Source: Lycocorax pyrrhopterus obiensis (taxonomy: Eukaryota; Chordata; Aves; Passeriformes; Paradisaeidae). From it: a stretch of 64,000 bases of DNA. The position numbers and the translations under genes were made by a program. Location: assembly GCA_014706295.1 (NCBI GenBank), contig JACSVZ010000004.1, forward strand, positions 93,197,548-93,261,547, read 5' to 3'. The notes under the pieces were generated by a model. The model did no database searches. It was not told where the DNA came from and worked only from the letters and a program-made list of their open reading frames with translations. This document shows positions 48,873 to 63,175 of the stretch, piece by piece (within the stretch, counting starts at the first letter, position 1; every line of letters begins with the position of its first letter).

Positions 48873-49030
48873 CAAACTTTTCCCCAACACATTTCTAAAA
48901 AAAGATTGAATGGATATCTTACCACAAACTTTTTCCCAACACATTTCTAAAAAAAAGATGGAATGGATATCTTACCACAAACTTTTTCCCAACACATTTC
49001 TAAAAAAAAGATGGAGTGGATATCTTACCA
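48873..49030 (+). repeat. Three-copy tandem repeat, 52-53 bp unit
   Basis: Three adjacent copies begin at 48873, 48925 and 48978, each starting caaactttt(t)cccaacacat, then an A-run and aagatggaatggatatctt. Copies two and three differ by very few bases; copy one has a shorter A-run and a few changes. An apparent 106-codon frame (48910-49230) reads through the repeat and is not a gene. Confidence 0.92.
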
Positions 49031-52000
49031 AATACCCTTATTGTCCCTTTTGCAAGCTGCAAACTACTTGGAAAAAAACCATAAATTTATTTACCAAAGA
49101 CAGTGAGTCACAGGTCTCTTCCAGAATAAAAGAAGAAGCAAGAAATCTAATATTTATCTTATGGTTTACTATGATCTACTGGCCTACGTATAAAAAGACT
49201 ATTTTAAATAAATTGCCTATAAATCCATAAAATAAACAAAGTCTCTTTTCATGGGCTCCAGTCAATTAATCTGAAAATAATCCCTTAAAGATTTTATTTA
49301 GAGCTGAGCACCTTCTTCCAAAAAACATACACAGTGATGCAGACAAATGACTTTCAGTTACGAAGGTGTAGCTGCACATTTTTAATTGACCATAGAGTCT
49401 TTATATTGATTCTATAGTCAACAAACTTAACTCTACCCTCATATTCAATAACAATAGCCAATATTAAATTCTCATCATCACCATGTGAAAATGGTCTTCC
49501 TGGGCCAGCCATTTACTTAATATAAGTTCTTATCAAACCCTGTTACATTTGGCTGCATAGCTTTAAATACATACAGTTTAAATCTTTCCTGGTATAATTT
49601 AGAGTTCATGGCGCATATATACAAGTCAAAATGGCTTTTACAGAAAATGCTACAAGAAACCCCTAAAAATTTGGATAAATGAAGTCTGAAGTTGAAAATC
49701 CTTCTGATCTAAGTGATATGCAGTCTCTCTTTTAACTGTATGCTGTTGTATTGACTTCAGTGTTAGCATTCTTCACCTCTGCCATTTTTATGGTTCAAAA
49801 TATTTTTAAACAACAAGAAGAATATAGCCCCAGCTGAAAAAAGCTTAGAAAACTGTGGGTCAAAATAATGCAAGATGCCAAATATCTGGATCAAAAAGGG
49901 GGACCACAAATTCTGTAATACTTGCACATGCAGAGAGAATATAAAGTACTCCTAGACAGCCATATCAACCCAAGATTATTACACAAATGACCTTATGAAT
50001 AAAGTATGTGTAGTGAGACTTCATACCTGCCTTTTCTACACACTCCATGGCATTAGGAAAATTGTTGGGGGGAGCAGTGGGACAGAGAGGAGAAAAGACC
50101 TGTAGGCCAGAGTACGGGAGCAACTAGATAAAGAAGATTTAGATAAGCAAGACATGTTTAAGCAAGCTGCATTTTTGCTGCAGGTTTAGGAAATTCCAGT
50201 GCCTTCCTTGGAGTGTCTGCAGGGAGTATTATTGTGTAATTTTGCTTGAGTGTTTGCTATCTCTGAGCAAAGCAGGCAAGACTTATGAACATCTCCAGGT
50301 TACTAATTTCTCAACCAGCAGAAGCTGCCACTGGGAAGTGCCCTTTGATACCACCAAGCACAGCTCTGAAAAAGCACATTCCTGAAACAGAAAATATTGG
50401 AGATTGTGTCAGTAGCTGACATTATGGTCCTGGAGGAATGATAAACCAAAGCTCTGCTTCAATTTGAGCTAAGCTACCAGTGAATCCAATATAAAGAATC
50501 CAATATAAACAGGCATATCAAATATGCTTTAGCAGCCTAGAAGCACAAACTTTTCAGGTTTTCTGGGACAGCATATATCTTAAATCATGTAGTGCTTTAA
50601 GAAAATCTCAACTAAATAGACTTACTAGAGGTTTATATTGCAGGTTAGATTTGTTGGGTTTGTTTTGGTTTTTTACTTGCATTTTGTGGTTGTTTTTAAA
50701 CATAGAGCAAAGAAAGAACTGTTTTCTTAAATATAAAACCAAATATATTTTATGCTCTTCCTCCCTTCTGCCCATGTATGCGTACTGCAACACACTAAGT
50801 TTAGTCCTATGCTGTAAAATTGAAAGAATTGAGTCAAAAGCCATACCATAATGAATTAGAAGCACATATAGGCACATACATGCACAGTCACCTGTAATTC
50901 TGCACCTTTTACCAAGAAATGTATCACAGTGAGGAACAGACACTGCAAACCAAACCCTCCATGTCTTCCTTAAAGCTTAAATAATGAATTTACTCGAAAA
51001 AATTCACATCAAAGCAGCTCCAGTTCTAGTAGCTTCTTCCTTTCGATGATGTTTCCTTTTTTTCACCACTCATTTCAGCACCCACTGGGGTGAGATGCAG
51101 TGGACATGAGCAGAGGTTGCAAGGACAAAGTATGCTGTGTATGAGGTAACAAAAATATGTTGTCTCCTATCTTTTCCACCCCAGCCAATCCTTAAGCTTC
51201 CCTTTAAAGACACTCAGTGACTACCTCTGCTCTGCTCGAAAAGATGGCTCAATGTGTCCCTGCTGGGTGGCCAGACATGGTGCTATCTCACACATCTGAG
51301 AATAAGCAATTTGAGGCATACACTCCTTTCTCCTATTTCAGGAAGCAAAAAAAAAAAAAAGCTGGAGAGAAAAAAGAAGGGAAAAATATAGTCAGGCTGA
51401 AATTGCAGATCAGATCCCTTACCTTTACTATGTACACCACTCAGAATGCAAATTGCTGCTAGTAAAAGAGTGATGACCAAAAAAACCCACCCCACCATAA
51501 TATCTCAAGACTAAATATACGTATCAGACAGAGCTGCCAAATCTCCAGTGACATGTGGCCTTTGCAATTTCTGTGAATTCCTGGAAGGTAAGTGTTAATT
51601 ACAGTACGTGGACAAAAACTAATGACTTGTTTTGGAGTTAATGTCCCATTCAAAAAGGATTACTGTTGTTATCAACCACATCAGGAAATTAATGGCATCC
51701 ATAATGCTTAAAAATTAACAGTGGCAGCATAGCTGAGTGACTGTTTTGAAAAACTGGTCATTCCTTGGAGATTAATGAGCAATTTTCTGTCAGAGAGCAG
51801 GATGCACTCTGGTAGAAAACTGACAAAAGAGGCACCATCCTCAGGGGATTATTTTTAACAATCCATTTTGCTGCGCATATTTAAAAGGAAATTTGGCAGA
51901 TATCGCTGCCATTCCAGAAGTATATTCTCATTTATTTTTCCCCTTAAACATTGTAAGCCAATATATGACAAGTTACACTGAACTGGATATCTAGAATCTA

Positions 52001-54039
52001 AAATGAATAATTACAGGGGAAGAAGCAACAAGGTGTAAAACACTGCATAAGGATTTTTTCCCAATTGCTTTCATTTAGGTTTGTTAGACAAATAAGTATC
52101 AGCATTGTAGGCAATTAGATTTCACTTAAATCAGTCACAATCAATTAATGTGAATTGTTTTACTATTTTTGCTTAAGTGTGTCTAAGCAGGTACTCTGTT
52201 TTAAAGTAAAAAATTTCAGAAGAGTGTGATTAAATAAATTTAATTAGAATATAATGAGTGTGATTCTTACTAGAAAGTTGAAGTGAGATTTTAAAACATA
52301 TATCCATATATTCATTTGCAAAGAATTGCTCTACTTTAAAACTTCCTTTTTTTTTTTTAAACCAAAACTTAGCCAAGATTCTATTTTGTTGCTCCACTTA
52401 TCAATTTGGTCATTGACTTGTACCCGCACAGCCTACGACTGATCAGGTGTGTAGTACCCAATATAAACTCAGCCCAAAGTATAGAATGCGTCAGCAGCTC
52501 CCAACTATCAGGCGCACACTGGTATTTCCCATGAAAAAACTGGCTGTGACCCACAGTTTGTGGGCTTGCAGTTCAGGTCCAGGCCTGAGTTTGTTTTTTT
52601 CCCAGAGGGTTGCTGATTTTCCTACCTTACTTCTCTCACAGAGCCTCATCGAGTTCATCATTCATAGCTCTCTAGTCCACTTCTAATAAAATTATTCATC
52701 ACCACCAAGGGCATGCTCTCTGGGCCTGGAAGAGACTGGCATATATAATCAGTTTACGGGTAGGAGGGAAAAAAGTTTCAGAGTGAAAATATTGCTGATT
52801 GATTTGTTTTGCATGGAAGTCTTCCATGACAAACTAAGCTCTTCTTCCAGAGGCTGCAGAATTGTTACAGCTGTTTATGATGTACCCCTGAGCAGATCTC
52901 ATCCTGTCAGTGAGCCCAGATGACAGAGAAACAGTAAAACTTGCTTCTAGAGAAAGGGAAGCAAAGGTGGAAAAGGTGAAACAAAGAAATCAGGAGCCAT
53001 TGATTCCCTAAGAGAAAATTCTGCAATGGTCTAGGCTTTCCTGAGAATCATCAGGCAAGTGAAAACAAAAGGAAAGCATAAGGGAACCAGGCAAGTTTTA
53101 ACAAAGATATTCAGGGCCACCTGGGTAATTTACTTTCCCTTTCAAGGACCTTTCTGAAAACAAGCAGGTTTTCTGTCTCATTCAGGGTTTGCACCGTGCA
53201 GTTCCTAAAAGTAACCTGGTGCAGGGTCCCTGACACTGTGTTTCTGTACAGTCTCCCTCCACCCCTCATCTTGGCTGCCGTGGCTTTAGCTGCAAGGCTT
53301 GGCAGTAGTCCACAGCTTTGTCCCAATGTTCTGGCGGCTGCTCTCCCAGCATATGGTCTATTCGTTTTTTCCCCAGCTGTTACTCAGCCAGGAAGACCAT
53401 CCCAGCTCTCTCCCAGCTACAGACTTTTGTTCAGAAACAGGGAATCAATTTTCTCCTTTTTAAAGGGGCACGAGGAGCAGAGGGGAAGTGAGCAGGTATT
53501 CACATGAACCTCACGCATCCTAAGCCGAGTGCTGATACAGGGGCTTGCTCTCACTGAATAGTCAGCCAAGCCTTCAGAGGGCAATTCACACTGTTTGGTG
53601 TGGAGTAGTGTTTAGGAGCATGTGGCAACCAACCTCCTTACCTTCCTACTATTTTTCCAACTCATTTATCCTTCACATGCTTCCTGGAGGCTCAGTGACT
53701 CTTCTGGAGTTTACATTCCTTTTGGATTAAATTGCATGGTGCCTATGCCAAAATGTGTGCTCCTGGTAGGACTGAAAGGGACCTTCTGTGTCTTTCAGTA
53801 GTGGGCAAGGTCAAATGAACAAAAATAAAGCATTGACGCATCTCTCCTTAAATTGTAGGGGTGTGATTTGACTAACCAGTTAAGGTAAAGCCATGCAGAA
53901 ATAGTGCTGCAAACTTTGACCTTACTTAAGAATTGCTTTAAGTACTCTGCAAATAAGGATCTATAAGTTAAAACGTGTAAGATCATTTGACATGTGGAAA
54001 AGGCACATTGAAAGACTGTCACTGGCCCACACCTCAGAA
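49031..54039. other. Unique AT-rich non-coding stretch
   Basis: No gene recognised. Notable simple sequence: a pure A-run at 51347-51360 and a T-run near 52350. A 14-base direct duplication (gaatccaatataaa) lies near 50483-50511. 53196-53507 holds a 103-codon frame without known domain. Confidence 0.5.
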
Positions 54040-54361
54040 AGCCAATGAAACAAAACTACAAGGAAGAAAAGATGGGGCTTGAGTTGAAGAAGAAGGAGAA
54101 AAGGCTGGTGCAGCAGGGAAATCAGATCAGTTCTGTAGTAAAGGTTTTTTACAAACTTCCATTGAGAACTCTGTTATCTACATTAAAGAGAGATATTTTG
54201 TGGCTTGCTAACTTGGCGGCTTGCCACCAAATGACCAAGACTAGTTGCTACTGGAGTTATTGGAACCTTCTTTCAACCAAGAAACTTATTGTTTGCTCTC
54301 AGTTCCTTCTAAACAAAATAAACAAAATATTATCAAGCACAAATTGCCAAAAAAAAAAAAA
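54040..54361 (+). pseudogene. Possible poly(A)-tailed retrocopy
   Basis: A Lys/Glu-rich open frame beginning at 54045 (MKQNYKEEKMGLELKKKEKR...) runs into an AATAAA-type signal (aaaataaac near 54317). About 30 bases later comes a run of 13 A (54349-54361). Open frame, signal, then A-tail is the layout of a processed retrocopy. I do not recognise the parent protein, see no target-site duplication, and the frame simply reads through the A-run. A chance A-rich patch is equally possible. Confidence 0.2.
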
Positions 54362-57300
54362 GAAAATTTTCACATTAATAGGGTGCTGAACTAAGGAAGA
54401 GAAATTGCAAGCAACAGAACTCTCAGCCACATAGCCAGAAGACAGAAGGATATAAAGTACGAAAAACATCAAGAGACATTTTCATTTATCACAGTTTCCA
54501 TGATTTTTTAATTGTCTGGGACAGTGTTGTGAGCATAACAGCATAAGAGCCTGCTCAGATAATGGATTTATGAACAGAAAAATGCAAAGGAAATGGATCA
54601 CAAGCTTCACAACGAGTTCAGATGTAGCTGGAGTAAACTTGTATTTCCAATCTTAATTTTTTCACGTGTGTAAATCTGTCTTGGGTTGTACATGGCAGAG
54701 GTTGTATGGGACTCAAAGGGAAAGCCCCTTAGTATCTCCCTGAAATTCCATCTAAGGTCACCCAGCATATAACAGCAAGATGGTTTTTTTAGCACTTACT
54801 ATATTGGTTACTACCTGGGAAATATTCCCACTCTTGCTGCTGTTGCTTCAGTCACAAAGACAGTGGCATTTACTGGTTTTTGACTTCAATTCTGCTGCTT
54901 CTTTCTCCCATAGATTCATCTCCAGGAGGTCCTCAGCATCCTGCTCAACACAACTTCCAGGTCATCAGGTCATGTTGGGTCTATTTCTTTTTTCTTCCTC
55001 CTTCTGCTGTGGGATTCATCAGTGGTGACCCCAGACCTTCATCTGAAAGAGAAAGCAACCTCAAAGTTTGTGGATGAAGGCTCATGGAACACTAAAGAAA
55101 AACTACACTCTTGGTGTATGGTCAGTTGCCAGACTAGCCCATTGCTGTGGTTTTCAGAATTTACACTAACCACTGTTTCTTTTGTCCTGAACTAAACTGA
55201 AGCCCCTTTAGCATCCACATTTGTATGCTCTCACTAAATACATGGATTAGCATAACACTCAGCTTTGATTTGAGAGTGCACAGAGACAAAACAAGAATAT
55301 CACGATAATAAAGCAGGACACTGAAGTTGAAGTGACAGTGAATAAAACAATAACTGTAGACTTGAAAGGACACTTAGTTCTAGTTTTCATTATTACAAGA
55401 CAGAAAGACCACAAGAGCAGTGACCAATAGAAAGTCAGTGGGGAGGAAAGAAATCTTCTCCTTGGAGTGGCAGATTAATTTGTACTGCAAGAACCATGCC
55501 AGGGTCATGATTCAATTGATAAGGGGTTGCTAATAAAGAGCATGCTGGCCTTTTTGGGGGTGTCTTGTAGCCCATCACAGAATGCACAGTGACAAATTTT
55601 GCCCAGGTCTCTACTTTGTGAATTAGGAATCATGGCCTCCTGTACAAGATGGTCCAGAGGACAACTCAAAACATTTTGATATTAAATACTCTGTGGGAGT
55701 AAATCACATCAATTACTTTAATCAAAAAGTCTTTTCTTTCCCCTCATCCTCCTCCTTACTTTTTTTTTTCTTCCCTCCTCTGCCTCATTCGCTGCTTATC
55801 TCCTTCTGCATTTTCTACTTGAGAACTCAGGCTTCCAACCCAGCTTTCTAAATTAGATGGCATAGATAAGATACTTCAAGATGTGCTTATGTGTGCCTAG
55901 CACTAAGACCAGTTTTGTCTTTCCTTCAGAGGTGGAAATATTCATTCACATCCTCTGCCTCTGAATAGGACTATGACTGACTTAACAGTGATCTGGTCAG
56001 CAATCACCAACCTCAAACAGATTTTTTTCTTTTTAAATTTCTGGGCTGAGACAGATTCTGCTGGTCAGATATGAGACAGAGCATCTGAAATGAGGATTTA
56101 AATGGTAACGATACACAAACATATGCGTGCAGTCTCTGGTGCAGGAAGAAGGAAAAAGGTGAGAAATTCTCAGATATAAAATAGAATTGGGGAAACAAAA
56201 TGAGTTTCACTCACATGTTCACTGCAAAGTAGATAGGCTAGAACTGTTCTTAAAGCACAGCACAGACTTTATCCTGTAGCTGCGTCTGAGCAAATGTGTC
56301 AATTTTCAGTGGACAGGCAGGCAAGGATTTAAGGGGATGTGAATATCGGGGTGGGATTCTGGGTAAACCTCAGATAAGAATGCGGATTTCACCTACTATG
56401 AAGGCATATCCATAGGCACCACTGGTATTTCTCCCCTCCTGTACTTTGGTATGGCTCTGTTTCTTTTCAAACGCAATTAAATCTAACCACCTACCTACTA
56501 GGGGACCAGGACTATGGCAGTTTCACTGAAAATAGTCAAGACTCCACTAATTCCACTAGCCTTAGACAATCTTTCTGCAGGAGCAGGTGTTTGTTAGCAA
56601 GAGAAGGGATTTCATAATCTGAACTCTACTTATTGAAAATCAATCTGCTGCCAGGATTATTAGAATCCCTGCACTGGGGATACAGCACATTGGACCCTAG
56701 AAAATCTATTTCAGCTACAGAAACTACAAATGTACACGTTCACAGGATTTATGTGAACCAACACAGGGGTTCCTTTGGCCACTCTCAGACCAGACCATTG
56801 TATTAGATAGCAGTGCAAAACTTTCAAACTTGTGTATCCACAATTTGGGGGCATATTTCCCAATCTGTAGGGCATATTTCCTAATTTCTCCTTTGTAAGC
56901 TGATCAATGAAATCTATTCTTACATCTCTGTCTCCTTGTACTATCCAGAAATCCCAAAAGAAATTATAGACAAATCACATGTAATTCTGCTCCACGTCCA
57001 GAGGAATCCACCACATCTGTGAATCCCGCAGTTCTACTGAAGTATTAAATGTCTGGTAGGAATGCACGTTCAAGCAACATTGGCCTGTTTTCATTCTCTA
57101 CTTACAAATGCAGTTTGCCATGGCCGGTCTGTTTTCTGAGGCTTGCTGCTAGAGATATTCTAGATTGGGAATCTTTGACATACACCCTTGTTTTACTGTG
57201 CACCACAAAATATGCTGCTAAATCAGTTCCTTCCCCCAGCCACTCCAATCCAATCTCTTGGGCTTTAACCCCACTCATTGACAACCACCTTGCTCATGCT

Positions 57301-60300
57301 CCTCTGGAGAGACCTCACTTAACAGATTGCTTCTTCAGGTTTTATCAGAATGAGTATAAATATGGGCTATCTCAACCCAGCAGCCTAGCTCTTCCTTAAA
57401 GTACTGAATTATTTCTGTTGCCCACTGTATCAGCAGACTGAGATAGCAGCCCTGAGAAAATAAGTCCATCTTGGTATGACACATTTCCAGGAACTCTTGG
57501 TTCCTTGTATTTTGAATTAAATTAAAATACAGTGATTGATACTGGCATACTGGAAAAAATCAATATTTGACCCAAATACCTTTAACAGTAACATGTTCAA
57601 GTGTTACAGTGATTTCCTCTGGAGAGCATAGATTAGATTTTATATTCATTCAGTCCAGAAATGACAATGTTAATGGAATATGAATGTTAAGAGTTGAACC
57701 CACAAATTACAGGTAGATCAGAAATAAAGTGTGTCCTTGTTTTCTGTCAGACATTAGGGTCTGAGAGTACGTAACCACAAACCAACAAGCATGGAGTTCA
57801 GTACAACTAGCAACCACTAATTGGTTTTCCAAGTCAACCAGGAGAAGATACAGAAGTACTTCTTGGGCTAAACAAGTAAATTATCATAGAAAGAACCCTC
57901 TCTAACTGCCACATCATATTGACAGCACAACAGGAAATCACATGACAAGACAGGGAGGATGGAAGTACAGAGGACCACCAGTGTGAAAAAGAGACAGAAA
58001 CAAATCCATCCTTCAATAAAGCTTTACAAAATTTCTCCACCCCCTTTGCCTTGCTCTTCATGCTGTGTTGTTCTGTCTCTGTTAGCAGTTGTTTTCTTCC
58101 TGGTGTCCTTCCTATTTCTTCTCTCTTTCCCCCTTTTTTTTTTTGCCACTGCCAAAGCACACAGCCTAACAAATTCCACGTGTGTGAATATGGAATTTGA
58201 AATATACATTATTCTTCTATTTTTCTACGTGTTCAAAAAAGGGGTTTGAGTTTGGAACTTATTGTTTTGAGTGTTGAGCCCAAATGGAGAGTGTTCACAT
58301 AGCAGGTGATATATCCTCTTCAAGGAGACCTGGAACACCTGCCATGAGTGTAGCTCAGCACTCACATGTGTGCTGCTATTCTGAATGAAAGAGAGCACAG
58401 AAGACCTACACGTATGTTTGAAACGTTCTGGTAGCAAAGAAGTGTAAAAATCTCTACAGTTCTAATGTAATAATATTGCAAGTACAACTTGCATGATTTT
58501 TGTGCAATGACAACTTTTTGGATATTCCTATAGTGCTCTTATATTTGCAGCAACAGACAATATAATTGCCTCTTTAGGAGTTTCTCAGCAAAAACATATT
58601 AATAGCACCAGTCTGGCTCAAATGTACAAGGTCATTCAAATCCTTTCCAAATATATCCTTCATCAAGGGCAACCACCACTACTAGAAGCAACCCCTTAGA
58701 CTGCTAAAACAGCACTTCATCCCTTATGGTATGTCAGAGCCACAGACATCTGAGGAGGGAAAAAAGCCTAAAAAGACAGCCTTATTGTATTTACTTGCAT
58801 GAAAATCACAAGTCTTTCCTTTATGCTTCTGACAGAAATGTTTCGATTCAATTAAAGGAATTGCATTTAGTATCTGCATATTTATCAGCTGCTGTCTGTT
58901 GTCCTAGCATATAAAGGCAGAAGATAGAATTTGTTTTTATATCCATATCAAATAACATGAGAGAGCTGGAACACACGCTATTAGTGTAGCTCAGCACAAA
59001 CTTCTTAAAATGAGTTAAACTAGGCACGGATCTCTTTGAACACCCTAAATGAGCACTTGCCAAAATGGAAAAGGTGGTGTGTTTTCACTGACGAGAAAGG
59101 GGTTTTACAAAAAAAAGATTCAATTTTATAACCTACATTATTAGAGTAAACAAAGGGAAAGACAAAGATATTGGAATTCCTCTCAGTTTGTGGACTTTTT
59201 TATTTAGAGATTTGTATTCAAAGTATTAAATTCAACAAGACAGGTATGATCTTTTTAGTCTACTGTATTTCATATCTAAAAAATATGAGCACATGAAATA
59301 AAGATATGATCAAGCCTGAATAATGATGTCTTAGGCAGAGCTTGTGAGGGATGACACCTAGGTTTTCTTTTCAATACCGAGGACAGAGCAGTTAAAGAAA
59401 GACGAGGGCAGCCTAAAATAACCAAGTTAGAAGCATTCTAAAGTTCTACTATTAACAACTATCAGTGAAGCCCACTGAAAATCATCTCCTGTCAGCCCCA
59501 GACATGTGGCAAGAGTCTGTTACTGCCATCTGCATGCTGTTTCCTGACTGTGACACTGCTCATATTGCCTGTTTTGGATAAAACAATTCCACACAAACTG
59601 TGCTTTTTTACAGACTTTTGAAGAACCCCACATTATATTACATTGTTACATTACAAAGAATTATAAAGAATTTCATGTTATGAAAAATTTAGCATTTTTC
59701 TTCCCATCAATGGCACCTCCTCTATCGATTCAGAGGGCTGTGGGGTGAATCAGATTCCTACTCAGATCATTCACAGCAGAACACAAAATCTGTGTAATGA
59801 GTGGGAAAACAGGGCTCAAAGAAAGAAAAATAATTTTGCATGCATTACCTTGAAGAGCTAAGTTTTACCCTTACTTCTGGTATGGAGTTTTTTTGTTACA
59901 TTGTCAGCGTACAATTACAGAGTTCCCGGAAATCAGATTTCTCCTAGATCATTTCACACTCTTCATTTTATGGCCTCCACATGGTCCATGAAATCTGTTT
60001 TAGAAGAAAGGTAAATACTTAGGGTTACTCCCAATAGCCCAGGGAATCTTTGCTACCAGAACACACAAACTATGAAAACAAACGATGTAATTATACTATG
60101 AATGCAAATTATGAACAAACACATCCTACCTTGTTTTAGGCAAGCTTGGGAACCGACAATAGTCCTTCTTTACTTTAGTCCTCCCATCTGTTAAACAGGA
60201 AAGCGACATCCTTTAACCCAGGAACACACTGAAATTATGTTAATGAGCAGATAAGAAACACTAGGACACTAGGCAAGACTACCATAGAAAGTATTTCTAC

Positions 60301-61579
60301 CCTGACATGGTCAGTATTTCTACATTCAGGATTAGGTTTGAATCTTAGGGACAAAAGGGAGGGTCATGCCTCAAACAAAGAAGACTAAAGTAAATATCAA
60401 ATTACTACTTATTTTGTGGGTACCAACCATTCAGGGTGGTAAATTAGGCAGTGACTGTGACACAAATTAAATGAGATCTTGTCGTTAAAGACACTTTTGC
60501 TTTACATACAGTGCAAGGGGTTGTATTAAGATTACAAAGACTTCCAGCATTTTCTATTATTTATGGTTTTGATTTTGCATCCTTAAAATTCTCCAAATAA
60601 AATCTTTCAGAATGCAAAAAGTTTGTTTTATTCCACCTTTATAATTTATTTCTGAGTCCAAGAGAATCAAATTCCTCCCACTGATGGGGATTCCAATCCT
60701 TCACAGAAAGTCTTTATGCTCTTATATCTCAAGGTTAGTTGAGAATACTTTGATATTCTTTATCACATGCTCATCAGGTTTTGGTCACGGAACTGAAACA
60801 CCTTTGAATCAACAGGTATAAATAAATTCCATCATAACATGAATAATGCCAGCCAAATTGGGCTTTTTTAGTCTATTAAACAAGTAAAATATACTAATGA
60901 CAATAGAGGTACACCAGTGTAATCTTGTGGAAAGTGAAACCTATAGTCTATATTTCCAAAAGCAATCCAGTGCTTCTCATGGAAATAATTTTGCAGGGAT
61001 TTTACACCTGAATAACTTGGAAAGTTTATGTTTTTAAATTTTTGTTTTTATTTTGCATTTGATCTTTGAATGAGTAACTCAGACTGTTAGTAAGACCACG
61101 TTTGAGAGGTAACAATATTTTCTGTATCTGTGAGATCAACACATGTGGTCAAATACCTTTTCATATCGGTCACCAATTTCCTTTTTGTTTAACATAAAAT
61201 TTCTGGAAGGCCAGAGGGGAGAGAAAAGCCAATTGTCTTGTAAGTAAATGCAAAATACTTTTAGAGGACAGAGGGAATTAATTGCCTACCCCATGTGGCA
61301 GTCAGGTTATCTCCGGAAGGATGATATTTCATAGATTGACAAGAAATGAAAATAAGATCTGTTGTAAAATTATCTACCCATTACTCTTACTGGTTCTTTG
61401 CCAGCCTAACTCTTTCAACAAAAGTGGTCTAATACATTCAGAAATATTTTAAAATTCAATTTTCTTCTGCACCTCTTTGCTATCTCTTAGTGTTTGGTTA
61501 TTTTAACCTTGGCTCACATCAGTGGTTGAGGGTCTTCCATCTATTCTGCGAATCTTCTATTCACAACATTCCAAGAGAA
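54362..61579. other. Unique AT-rich non-coding stretch
   Basis: About 7 kb with no gene, LTR or CR1 that I can support. There is a poly-T run at 58134-58144 and a short duplication (ggggcatatttccc/gggcatatttcct) near 56848-56882. Open frames of 60-116 codons on both strands have no domain. This is the longest part of the window without a mobile element that I could see. Confidence 0.55.
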
Positions 61580-61720
61580 AAAATTATTTCCATTTTATAG
61601 ATCAGACAACAAAATACATTGAGAAGACTACAGGGGCAAAGGAGTTAGGTGCCCTATCACTCCTGGAAAGTCATAGACCAAAGTTGGGCATTAGGCTCCT
61701 AAACAATGCATGGAAAGAGC
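61580..61720 (+). repeat. MIR/L2-like relic
   Basis: ccattttatagatcagacaa followed by a cattgagaagac part, and further on a gaaagtcatagaccaaagtt part, parallels the MIR/L2 tail (cattttacagatgaggaaac, cagagaagttaag, aagtcagtggcagagc). The words gggcattaggctcctaaac at the end also recall old reptile/bird repeats. Confidence 0.4.
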
Positions 61721-62039
61721 CTGGGATGCAACGTTGGGGTTTGCTGGGCCCGTGTCCTAGTCAGGAGTCACTTCAAGCTAGCTGATGCTGCAGAGTTTTG
61801 GTAAGCCCCAATGAAGGAATGTTATTCTTTCTCTCTCTGACTGCATGTCATGGTTCCTTTACCTCCTCCTGGAGTAAAATCAGCCTTTACTCAAAAATTT
61901 GCTTGGAGGACAGTTGTACAGCAGCTCCTGCCTCCCTTAATCCAGTGTCTGTTGTGGTGACTCCAAGTGGTTCCCTCTAACCGGGACACCATAGCAAGTC
62001 GTCTGCCAGGCCTCCGGGCGGCCAGTGGTCAGCGCGACA
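61721..62039. other. Spacer, nothing recognised
   Basis: An unremarkable 320 bases containing a 60-codon open frame without domain and a small GC-rich patch (61981-62040) with several CpGs. Confidence 0.4.
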
Positions 62040-62110
62040 AGTGTCAGTGGCTAAAGCACTCCGCTCACCTGTGAGAACATGGTTTCAGTTCCTTTCTCTA
62101 ATTGCTAGGA
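62040..62110 (+). repeat. tRNA-like SINE relic
   Basis: gtcagtggctaaagcactcc resembles a tRNA A-box and D-arm region. About 35 bases on, catggtttcagttcctt resembles the B box (GGTTCRANNCC with one extra base). tRNA-derived SINEs start this way. No acceptor stem pairs, so it is not a tRNA gene. Confidence 0.4.
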
Positions 62111-63175
62111 ACTTGCAACTCCCAGGTGAATAATTTTGCTACGAGATTGCATACTGTGGTGATATATGATGTTCGTAACACTGTCTGTTGAAACTGCAAC
62201 ATTTTGCCGAAATACATAAGGAAATAGTAAGCATGAGCGTGGCTGGTTAGGTGCCATGGTGGTTAGGTGGCTGGGAAGAAAAGCTATGAACTATTTTCTG
62301 CTCCTCTGAATATTTAATACATGAGACCTTAACATTCATTGAATTCAGATAATATTTACTTAAGCCATTAGTCAATATTTTCCTCATTAAGAATGGCAGG
62401 ATTTGACCCATTCCACAATCAATCCAGTGGCACCAGGTAAATAACATAGTTTTTAACTCACATTTTTCATACAGAAGGTTTCCTTAAGCAAATGGAATGA
62501 AATTTACAGATGCAGCACACATAATATTTGGATGTAATATTAGCTCCATCAGGAAGAAAAAATCCTGAAAGTTAACAAAAATTGATTGATGCGCCCTGAC
62601 TGGAAGTGTCTGTAATTTTTTGCATGATAGCAATATGGAATGTGTTAACTCCATGAACACCAGTCTCCTTTACAACTGCTGTTGCTATTCTTACCACATT
62701 ATCAACCTCACACATGTTTACCTCAGGGATATTTAGCCAGCCATAATTGACTTTTGCACAAAAAGAAAGCTGCAGGCAAGGTTTAATCCTTTTGGACTTG
62801 CCTTCTCAGTAAAATAAACAAGTATCTAAGAGAATTGTAACTAGATCGAGTATAGAATCAGAGCATGGGGTGAACCTGTTCAGTCTTTTTCAATTTTATA
62901 ATTCTTAACATTTTCACAATTAAGATATCTGGAAATTAACAACATCTTTGCATGTAAGGTGTTACAAATAAACAGAGAATTCAGCATCTCCACTTCCAAT
63001 AACAGCATTTCTCTAATCGTTTTTTAACCACGTTGGATTCCTTCATGGAGGCGGAGTTTAAAAAAGCCTGTTGTACTAATGTCAGACTAAACTTCAGCTG
63101 ATAAGGTAAATGCCAGGTAGCAGTGATTGCACATAAACTCTAGGTGAGATTAATCTTGCTTAATATGGTAGGTGG
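62111..63175. other. Non-coding stretch
   Basis: No gene or recognised repeat up to the LTR border at 63176. Confidence 0.5.

Noticed and set aside
48910..49230. 106-codon open frame
   Set aside because: Reads through the 53-bp tandem repeat; length is a by-product.
57049..57399. 116-codon plus-strand frame
   Set aside because: No domain recognised, and an overlapping minus-strand frame; no splice or poly(A) context that supports it.
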